Source: Symsagittifera roscoffensis (Eukaryota > Xenacoelomorpha > Acoela > Convolutidae). From it: a stretch of DNA of 64,000 nt. Below, one piece after another: positions 56,771-64,000 of this stretch. A program made the position numbers and the translations under genes. The stretch spans positions 66,953,548 to 67,017,547 of the forward strand of contig NC_087064.1 of the NCBI RefSeq assembly GCF_963678635.1, written 5' to 3'. Numbering within the stretch: the first letter of the stretch is position 1; every line of letters starts with the position of its first letter. Below the pieces are notes generated by a model, which did not search any database, was not told the origin of the DNA, and worked only from the letters and a program-made list of their open reading frames with translations.

Positions 56771-57657
56771 TTCATGTAACCATTCGTCGATCTTCCGAGA
56801 AACGCTGGGGTTTTCTATTTACTTGCTTAACGACTCGCGCAATTCACATTGAGTTGGTTCCATCCATGGACACAAGTTCATGTGTGATGGCTATCGAGCG
56901 CTTTATTTCTAGGCGAGGAACACCCTCAATAATTTGGTCGGACAACGGAACAAACTTTGTAGGAGCCGAAAAAGAGCTTCTTCTGTGCATCAAAAATTGG
57001 AACGCAGAAGCTCCTTTGTCGCTCGTACACAAAGGCATTAAGTGGAAGTATAATCCGCCAAGTGCACCACATCAAGGTGGAGCATGGGAGCGAATCGTGC
57101 GCAGTTGTAGTTGTAAGCGTGTGTTTTATGCAATCTTAGGGTCAAGAAAGTTGACTGACGAGATTTTGAACACAACCATGTGCCTAGTTGAAGGTTCACT
57201 AAACGCCCGTCCACTCACTCCCGTTTCTGACGACCCCGATAGTCTTGAGGCTTTGACGCCGAATCATTTCCTCTTAGGTCAGCACAGTCTAACGTTTCCG
57301 TCTCTAAGGTCGAGTGAAAACTATTCTCACTCTAAGCGCTATGCCCGTGCGCAGTCGTACGCAAACGCAATTTGGCAGCGATGGTTAAGTGAGTACGTCC
57401 CTACACTCAATAAAAGAGTTAAGTGGCATGCTCCTCCCGAATACTCTTTGAAAACGGGAGATATGGTGTGGTTAGTTGAATCCACTAGCCCTAGGGGCCA
57501 CTACCCACTAGCACGCATAACGTCGCTAAACTACGGCAAAGACAACACCGCCCGCTCCGCAAACCTAAGGACTGTTTCCGGAAACTACACTCGGCCGCTC
57601 GTTAAGATCGTTCCGGTTCTCGCTCCTTCGGGGGTGGAGGATGTTAATGCTACATAG
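56770..57657 (+). pseudogene. BEL/Pao integrase fragment, copy 1
   Basis: Nearly identical to 63408-64000 of the full element and extending beyond it, so it shows the 3' end that copy 2 lacks in this window. It has WSDNGTNFVGAEKELL (second Asp of the DDE triad), QGGAWERIVRSC (catalytic Glu), NHFLLGQHSLTF and the C-terminal TGDMVWLVESTSPRGHYPLA, typical of BEL integrase ends. A 6-base duplication after the Glu (GTTGTA repeated) adds two residues. The 5' side is truncated at the join with the structured repeat, so it is a dead fragment. Confidence 0.9.
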
Positions 57658-58104
57658 CATTAAAGTATGAAAGTATAGTATAAAGCCAGTATAGTTGCTT
57701 AGCAATATCAGCTATATAGCTCAGCGTATACATAGTGCGTTCCGGGGAGTTCGGCGTGGGTTCGATTCTCACCTAAGTCGTTTCGTTTGAGAATCCTATT
57801 TGAGCCGAACCTGACAGAACATAAAATGCTAATATTTTAATCGGTTCAAAATTGGTTTGCAATTGAGTTTCTGTTAATTAAACTGCGTGAACTAAGTATG
57901 AACTCATTGTGAAAAAACACATAAATCACACAAATCAGGGCATGAACAAGCCCACTTTTTAACTTGATACGTGTAATGTTGTTGCTAATTCCGTGCAATA
58001 AAAATTACTAAAATTCGCCGTTTATTGATTCTCTTGAATTAAACCGATTCTGTTTCCTGTTTTTATAAGTTATAAAAAAGTTATAAAAAAGGCCAGAATA
58101 TTTT
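57658..58104 (+). repeat. Candidate BEL/Pao LTR shared by copies 1 and 2
   Basis: It lies between the integrase end of copy 1 and the PBS of copy 2, where a 3' LTR and a 5' LTR should both occur; there is room for only one. No second LTR copy is in the window, so the borders are inferred from neighbours only. Confidence 0.45.
57718..57780 (+). repeat. tRNA-like sequence with A and B boxes
   Basis: TAGCTCAGCGT fits the A box and GGTTCGATTCT the B box. GTGGG-TTCGATT-CTCAC forms a perfect T arm with 5 bp and 7-base loop. The acceptor stem does not pair, so it is not an intact tRNA. It lies inside or just before the candidate BEL LTR, so it may be a SINE head or a pol III-like piece. Confidence 0.45.
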
Positions 58105-58121
58105 AGTGCCGCGACTCGGGA
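58105..58121 (+). promoter_or_regulatory. Candidate primer-binding site of BEL copy 2
   Basis: AGTGCCGCGACTCGGGA is complementary to a tRNA-like 3' end (CGGGTTCGA-type arm plus TCGCGGCAC). The expected TGG start reads TAG, one mismatch. It is followed by about 900 bases of leader before Gag. Confidence 0.45.
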
Positions 58122-58194
58122 GTTTGTGAGACCTCCATCTGCAAAGCAAGGAGCCCTGCACACTTTTGTGTGACCTCAATTTTTGAATTTTTGA

Positions 58195-58410
58195 AAGAAG
58201 GCCCAGCTCGAACACAATTTTAGGCGACCTCAAATTGAAGCAAGGAACGACCCCTGCACAATTTTGTGCGACCTCAAATTGAAGCAAGGAACGACCCCTG
58301 CACAATTTTGTGCGACCTCAAATTGAAGCAAGGAACGACCCCTGCACAATTTTGAGCGACCTCATTCTCCAAATCAAGGAGCCCTCCACAATTTCGTGTG
58401 ACCTCAAGCC
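58195..58410. repeat. 44-bp minisatellite in BEL leader
   Basis: Three near-perfect units (58228, 58272, 58316) of GAAGCAAGGAACGACCCC plus TGCACAATTTTGTGCGACCT, with diverged units on both sides. The TGCACAA-TT-TTGTGCG core is a hairpin. Confidence 0.88.
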
Positions 58411-59022
58411 AAAAACGGGGAAAGCACCACAAGTCAAAACAAAGCCGACAAGCCAGAAGGCCGACATCACACAAGGCGGAAAGTGGTTTTTCTGTGGAAT
58501 CTTCGTGTACTTTTGGACTCAGGCCCGGTGAACTACCTTCAAAAAACTTGTAAGAGCGAACCTGTGCTTTCAACTAACTTTTAGAATCTAATTTGTGCTA
58601 GTTTTTTAATCGAAAAAAGTGCTACTTTTTTGATTATCAGTGCTATAAAATTTCATACGATGTTGTTAATTGCAAACCGATTAAGACCGTACTAGATACC
58701 TAATCCCAGCTCATACCCAGTACCCTATTACCCCAGGATAGTCTCGAACTCAAAAAATTTTGTGAAAAAAAAAAATTCAGAAAATTTTCCAAAAAATTTT
58801 CGCAAAATAAATAAAAATTTTCAAAAAAAAAATTTACTCGAAAAAAAAAAGTTATTCCAACTTTTCCCAAAACTTTCACTGACAAAAAAAAATTTTTTTT
58901 TTTTTTTTGCCCGAATTTAGAGCAAAATCGGAAAACACCGTTTTCGTCTCGCCCGTTCAACCGTTTTAACCGTCAATCGTGTCGAGAGTAGTTTTCATCA
59001 TTCTAATATCCCGACGAGCTCA
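58411..59022. other. BEL leader, low complexity
   Basis: It has A- and T-runs (58750-58910) before the Gag ATG. No coding frame. Confidence 0.5.
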
Positions 59023-60882
59023 ATGCCCATTGCTCAACAAACCTTTTTCCCAAGCAATTCCGCAAATTTTGTGTACCAACCGCTTTTACCAACTAACGTT
59101 GGTCCTCTCAATCCTCCAACAGTCACCTTCTCCCCTAACTCATATTATGTCACACAGCCATCGAATGTTCAACCGTTCTCTAGCGGAGGAACAACTTTTT
59201 ATGTCGGTGATCCTAAAGCTTTAGACGCCGCAATCTATTCAAAACCGCTGATGGCGCCTTATACAAATGAGAACAAACAATATGGCCCATTTACGTCCTC
59301 GAACAGTAAACCAATCACAAATCAAGATCTAGCTGAAATCTTGACACTGAGCCAGAAAGGTCCCTTGCCTGAATGGAAATTGTCTTCTTTCGACGGAAAT
59401 CCATTGCAGTGGCCTGAATGGTTTGGTCAGTTCAAAAGTGCAATCGATGCAAAAGTTTTAAGTGATGATGTCAAATTGACATATCTCAAAACTCTCGTTT
59501 CAGGCAAAGCGAAGAATGCAATTGCCGAATTCGCTTACAGTGGAGTATTCTACAAGGACGCTTTGAAAACTCTAGAGAGGAAATTTGGACAACCACAGAC
59601 GATTGTGGCAGCTCATCTTGAAAAACTTTCGAATTTTCCACCTCTCAAAATGCACAATTCAGAAAGCATTATCAGTTTCGCTTCCTGTATATCCAGTCTT
59701 GTCGCAGTTTTAAAATCGTTAGGATATGAGTATGACTTGAAGAGTACATCCGTTTTGAATCAAGTTATTTCAAAATTGCCTCCAAATATGAAAGAGTCAT
59801 GGTCTCTCCACTCTGTAAAGAAATGTTGGAGACAGCCAACCGTTTTAGACTTTAATTATTGGCTCCGCGACAAGGCTGAGGCACATGAACTTATGCGTGT
59901 GAGTCAGAATAAGTCACGACCTGAGGAGACTCCAAAGACTGGTTTCCATAAACCACCTACAAAAGTTTTTGCCGCTGCTTCAAGAGTTGAAAAACCAATT
60001 TATGCTCCGTGCCTCCAGTGCAATGGTAAACACCCACTCTGGAGTTGTTCTGTGTTTAAGGAAAAGACCCCAACTCAACGAGCTCAATTCTCCGCACAAA
60101 ATAGGTTGTGTTTTGCTTGCTTTCAACCTGACCACATGTTCCGAAAATGCCCTAAAGCCCGCAAATGCACTAAGCCTGGTTGTGAAAGCACCCATAATGT
60201 CTTGTTTCATGGTGCTGAGAAAGTTTTCAGCGTAAGGTCTGCAAACAAAGAGTTAAACAATAGCAATAATGCAAGCCATTCGAATTCAAACAGTACCGCC
60301 CCGCCGAACCGGAATAAGCCTCAAACTTCGTCATCGAACGTAGCCGGTTCGTCGTCTTACAAGAAACTAACGGGACTCCTTCCTGTGCTTCAATTGGAAA
60401 TAAGTTCACACACAGATGTGACCACTGCTCTTGTAATGTGCGATTCCTGTTGTACCCACTCATGGGTCTCGGCGGGCCTAGCGCAGCGTTTAAATTTAAC
60501 TGGCCAACAGCTAGATATTCTGGTAAACGGCTTCAATTCAACGGAATTCGTTCCCACGCAACAAGTCGAAGTGAATGTTTTTGCCAAATTCGACCACCAT
60601 GAATACTCGTTTAGGGTTACGCCGTTTGTGAAAGACAGTTTGAGCGTTGGTTCCGAAACCATTGACGTTACTATTCTCCAAGACAGGTTTCCACATCTAC
60701 AGCCAATTAAACCTATTGTCTACAACTATTCCGACGTTGAGATGATATTAGGGCAGGATGTCTTTCATGCAATCAAGCCTCTCGAATACTTCCAAGGACG
60801 AAATCAAAACACTCCTGTCGCTGTCCGTATGCCCATTGGCTGGGTTCTCAGTGGCCCACTTCCATCACCAATTGGTGTTTGA
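59023..60882 (+). CDS. BEL/Pao Gag and protease region
   Basis: The 619-codon frame starts at the ATG after the leader. After a Pro/Ser-rich start, residues 110-290 hold the Pao Gag region (WKLSSFDGNPLQWPEWFGQF, then HLEKLSNFP), named DUF1759 in this family. Knuckles follow: CLQCNGKHPLWSC (from residue 330) and CFACFQPDHMFRKC (from 363). The protease-like region has VMCDSCCTHSWVS at 472-484, where Asp 474 takes the catalytic place but DSG is replaced by DSC. It ends at TGA 60880, with the same frame open downstream. Confidence 0.9.
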   Translation: MPIAQQTFFPSNSANFVYQPLLPTNVGPLNPPTVTFSPNSYYVTQPSNVQPFSSGGTTFYVGDPKALDAAIYSKPLMAPYTNENKQYGPFTSSNSKPITNQDLAEILTLSQKGPLPEWKLSSFDGNPLQWPEWFGQFKSAIDAKVLSDDVKLTYLKTLVSGKAKNAIAEFAYSGVFYKDALKTLERKFGQPQTIVAAHLEKLSNFPPLKMHNSESIISFASCISSLVAVLKSLGYEYDLKSTSVLNQVISKLPPNMKESWSLHSVKKCWRQPTVLDFNYWLRDKAEAHELMRVSQNKSRPEETPKTGFHKPPTKVFAAASRVEKPIYAPCLQCNGKHPLWSCSVFKEKTPTQRAQFSAQNRLCFACFQPDHMFRKCPKARKCTKPGCESTHNVLFHGAEKVFSVRSANKELNNSNNASHSNSNSTAPPNRNKPQTSSSNVAGSSSYKKLTGLLPVLQLEISSHTDVTTALVMCDSCCTHSWVSAGLAQRLNLTGQQLDILVNGFNSTEFVPTQQVEVNVFAKFDHHEYSFRVTPFVKDSLSVGSETIDVTILQDRFPHLQPIKPIVYNYSDVEMILGQDVFHAIKPLEYFQGRNQNTPVAVRMPIGWVLSGPLPSPIGV

Positions 60883-62058
60883 GCCACCACTTTCAAGTGC
60901 AATGTTCAAGACGTAGCACTTGCTGACCAAGTGAAGAAATGGTACGAGCTAGAGTCGTATGGCACGTTTAAACAAGCTGATCCCCGTTCCTCAGCTGATA
61001 AACGTGCACAAAAAATTCTTGACTCTACCACGATTCATGATGGCAGTCGTTATATTGTCGGAATGCTCTGGGCTGATGACAACATTCATCTTCCCGATAA
61101 CTTTTACGCTTCGTTGGTCCAGTTTAAGTCTCTTGAAAAGCGTCTAGAGAAAGATTTAAACCTAAAAATTCAATACGCATCAGATATCCGAAGTGATGTC
61201 GAGAAGGGTTACGTGGTCCCGGTTAGCCCTCACGACTCAAAAAACCGTTCAGACCGAGAATGGTACGTACCGCACCACCCAGTTTTAAATCCGAACAAAC
61301 CCGGCAAAGTTCGGCGCGTTTTAAACGGTGCTTCTAGGTTTCACGGCAGTTCACTGAATAACTCCCTTCTCGTCGGCCCCGATCTGCTTCAGAACCTTTT
61401 ATTCGTTTTAATGCGCTTCCGAGAGCACAAATACGCAATTTCCGCAGATATCGAAGGCATGTTTATGCAGGTCGGCTTACTAGAAAACGATCAACGTTCC
61501 TTGCGTTTTTTGTGGCGGGAGGACCCCACATCAGATGTGAGTGTATTTCAATATACAAGGCATATATTTGGAGCGAAAGATTCTCCGACATGTGCTAACT
61601 ATGCTCTTCGCCGAACAGCCGTCGATAACCAAGATCGTTACCCCGATGCCGCTTGCGCCGTGCTTAACAACTTTTACATGGATGACTACCTTGGGTCTGT
61701 GAAAAACCCAGAAACTGCTTTAAGGTTAAGTCGCAGTTTAGTTGAACTGCTTAAGTTGGGTGGGTTTAATCTTACAAAATTTATTAGCAACGTTCCCAGT
61801 TTGTCTTCGAAACTAAATCCCCCTAAGACCAGCGCTAACAACAGTAAAAAAATTATTACCGCTGCGATTAATCCGGAAACCGCATCGCATGTTCTCGGTC
61901 TCAAATGGGACCACGTCACCGATACGTTGGTTGTGAGCAGAGGAGTCAACCGCGAACTCAAAGACTCTGTTACGCAGCGATCGGTCCTTAGTTTTGTGTC
62001 CTCCGTGTTCGACCCCATAGGTCTTGTCGCCCCGTATACCGTACGCGCACGTTTGTAA
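60883..62058 (+). pseudogene. BEL/Pao reverse transcriptase
   Basis: In frame with Gag across the TGA. It has WYVPHHPVLNPNKPGKVRRV and NGASRFHGSSLNNSLLVGPD (fingers), ISADIEGMFMQVGL (motif A), HIFGAKDSPTCANYALRR (motif B) and FYMDDYLGS at 61675 (catalytic YMDD), then FNLTKFISN. All catalytic residues are present. The region HVLGLKWD and SFVSSVFDPIGLVAPY is the BEL-specific thumb (Peptidase_A17-named family). A TAA at 62056-62058 ends the frame, which reopens at once. Confidence 0.92.
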
Positions 62059-62770
62059 CTGAAAGATATCTGGAGATTGAGTGGCCAACAGTGGGACGAC
62101 CCACTGCCAATTGAGTTGTGCCGCAGATTCACTGAATGGCACTCTGGCTTGCCAGTTTTAGGGCAGCTCAAAATACCTCGTTGCTATTTTGACTTCTCAG
62201 TAGATGAGGTTGAGCTGCACATGTTCGGTGATAGCTCATTGGACGTTTTCTGTTCTGTAGCATTCCTTCGAGCTCAAAAAAAAACGCTTGTTCCAAATGT
62301 CAACTAGCGTTTGTTTTCGGTAAAGCAAGGGTAGCCCCGATGAAGATGCTTTCAATTCCGAAGTTGGAACTTCAGGCTGCGCTTCTTGCCAGTCGCCTGA
62401 AGGATGATATCGAGAAAGCTCTGAAACTGAGTATTTCCAAAGTGTTCATGTGGACTGACAGCACAACAGTCCTTCAGTGGTTGAACTCGACAAGCAAACA
62501 GCCCGTGTTTGTAGCCAATCGAGTAGCCGAGATTCTGGAGTCAACATCAATTGACCAATGGTTCCATGTTTTGAGTGGAGACAACCCCGCTGACACCGGA
62601 ACTAGAGGTATTACTGCTGACTCTCTCAAGCAAAGCAGTTGGGTAAACGGCCCTTCCTGTTTGAAAACTTCTGATTGGCCTTTCAATCCAAATAGGGAAG
62701 TTACTGACAAAATTCGCCTGGATGGTCCGGTCTACGATCTAAACGAGGGTTTAGAGGTCTCTTCCAATTT
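62059..62770 (+). pseudogene. BEL/Pao RNase H region
   Basis: After the TAA the frame has LHMFGDSSLDVFCSVAFLRA (RNase H first block). At a run of nine A (62277-62285) the frame shifts; the shifted frame continues with FVFGKARVAPMK, KLELQAALLASRLKDDI and FMWTDSTTVLQWLNS, all conserved BEL RNase H blocks. The shift at a homopolymer could be a real mutation or a sequencing error. Confidence 0.88.
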
Positions 62771-64000
62771 TCCGTGCACTGCAGTTTCGATTGACTTTGC
62801 CTTCCCTTGGGAAGAGTATAGCTCGTTCTCCAAGATAAAGCGACTGGTCGCATATATGTTGAGACTCTCACCTAAGCATAGACATTTCAGATCACCAGAT
62901 AAGGCCATAATTGATCCAGCAGAACTTGTTATTTCAGAGGAAAAACTTTTGCAACTTTCGCAGTTAGAAACATTCCCAGCTGAAAGTAAACAATTAGCAG
63001 CTGGAAAATATGTGAAAACGTCGAGCCGTATATCATCGTATTCGCCTTTTATCGGGCCGAACGGTTTAATTAGATCTACCGGCCGTATCCAACGTCTCTC
63101 TGCAACCGCATTCGAAACTCGCCATCCAATAATTTTGGATAGCCGCCATCGCCTAATCCGATTGTTTCTCCGCTTTTATCACATTAAGCACGAACATCAG
63201 TCAGTCGACTACCTTCGTTCCGTCATTCATCAGCAATTTGTTGTACTACGCTTAAGATCTGCACTAAGAGCTATTGAAACACATTGCGTGTGCTGTAGAA
63301 AGCGAAAAGTGAAAACCGTTACTCCAATGATGTCTGACCTTCCCGCGGAGCGTCTAGGTTACCGCCAGCAACCGTTCTCAAACTGCGGCGTCGATTATTT
63401 TGGACCATTTCATGTAACCATTCGTCGATCTTCCGAGAAACGCTGGGGTTTTCTATTTACTTGCTTAACGACTCGCGCAAGTCACATTGAGTTGGTTCCA
63501 TCCATGGACACAAGTTCATGTGTGATGGCTATCGAGCGCTTTATTTCTAGGCGAGGAACACCCTCAATAATTTGGTCGGACAACGGAACAAACTTTGTAG
63601 GAGCCGAAAAAGAGCTTCTTCTGTGCATCAAAAATTGGAACGCAGAAGCTCCACTGTCGCTCGTACACAAAGGCATTAAGTGGAAGTATAATCCGCCAAG
63701 TGCACCACATCAAGGTGGAGCATGGGAGCGAATGGTGCGCAGTTGTAAGCGTGTGTTTTATGCAATCTTAGGGTCAAGAAAGTTGACTGACGAGATTTTG
63801 AACACAACCATGTGCCTAGTTGGAGGTTCACTAAACGCCCGTCCACTCACTCCCGTTTCTGACGACCCCGATAGTCTTGAGGCTTTGACGCCGAATCATT
63901 TCCTCTTAAGTCAGCACAGTCTAACGTTTCCGTCGCTAAGGTCGAGTGAAAACTATTCTCACTCTAAGCGCTATGCCCGTGCGCAGTCGTACGCAAACGC
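62771..64000 (+). CDS. BEL/Pao integrase (partial at window end)
   Basis: The shifted frame stays open to the window end. It has the zinc-binding part (FYHIKHEHQSVDYL; THCVCCRKRK), then CGVDYFGPFHV (first Asp), ELVPSMDTSSCVMAIERF, WSDNGTNFVGAEKELL (second Asp) and GGAWERMVRSCKRVF (catalytic Glu). The DDE triad is complete. The frame runs into NARPLTPVSDDP and would end about 70 codons after the window. The zinc finger HHCC is intact. Confidence 0.92.

Larger units (their letters stand above)
59023..64000 (+). mobile_element. BEL/Pao LTR retrotransposon, copy 2 (3' end beyond window)
   Basis: Gag, zinc knuckles, protease, RT, RNase H and integrase lie in one Gag-Pol order typical of Pao-type elements, which occur only in animals. 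Two in-frame stops (60880, 62056) and one frameshift at an A-run (62277-62285) are the only breaks in 5 kb, so inactivation is recent. The integrase end and 3' LTR are beyond base 64000, but copy 1 shows how the integrase finishes. Confidence 0.93.

Overview
This is a fragment of an animal nuclear genome, AT-rich and dominated by mobile elements. The evidence is BEL/Pao and Ty3/gypsy retrotransposons, a restriction-like-endonuclease non-LTR retrotransposon, an intron-split front-end fatty acid desaturase with GT-AG borders, and a 200-base scaffold gap. The taxon cannot be fixed from sequence alone; an aquatic invertebrate such as a crustacean is a guess. Only two ordinary host genes are visible, both on the minus strand: a secreted protein with a beta-trefoil-like region followed by an aerolysin/Natterin-like module (36.7-38.1 kb), and the last two visible exons of the desaturase (51.4-54.6 kb). 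Everything else recognisable is repeat-derived.

Layout. 1-2.1 kb: 5' end of a minus-strand, Mag-like Ty3/gypsy element with PBS, gag, protease and RT start. 4.48-5.41 kb: a 21-bp minisatellite encoding Lys/Ser-rich heptads. 5.44-17.02 kb: a large plus-strand gypsy-type element, strikingly G-poor, with protease, RT, RNase H and integrase, then a hydrophobic ORF, a Pro/Ser-rich ORF, an envelope-like ORF and two further ORFs of unknown role. 17.49-21.39 kb: two tandem copies of a non-coding 1.95-kb unit with a perfect 13-bp hairpin. 22.3-31.8 kb: a second, minus-strand gypsy element with 277-bp LTRs and a PBS, carrying a decayed relative of the same envelope. 32.8-34.3 kb: three head-to-tail copies of a ~530-bp structured repeat, found again at 52-57 kb. 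39.5-49.8 kb: two tandem, defective copies of an RLE-type non-LTR element, joined at a perfect 18-bp snap-back palindrome. 56.8-64 kb: a 5'-truncated BEL/Pao integrase fragment, one candidate LTR, then a nearly complete BEL/Pao element running off the window end.

The autonomous elements are all disabled by stops or frameshifts, mostly few, so they look fairly young. The points most worth following are the two gypsy lineages sharing an envelope family and extra ORFs, the structured repeat that occurs singly and in arrays and that duplicated a splice acceptor inside the desaturase intron, the trefoil-aerolysin protein with an acidic tail, and the tandem RLE element junction.
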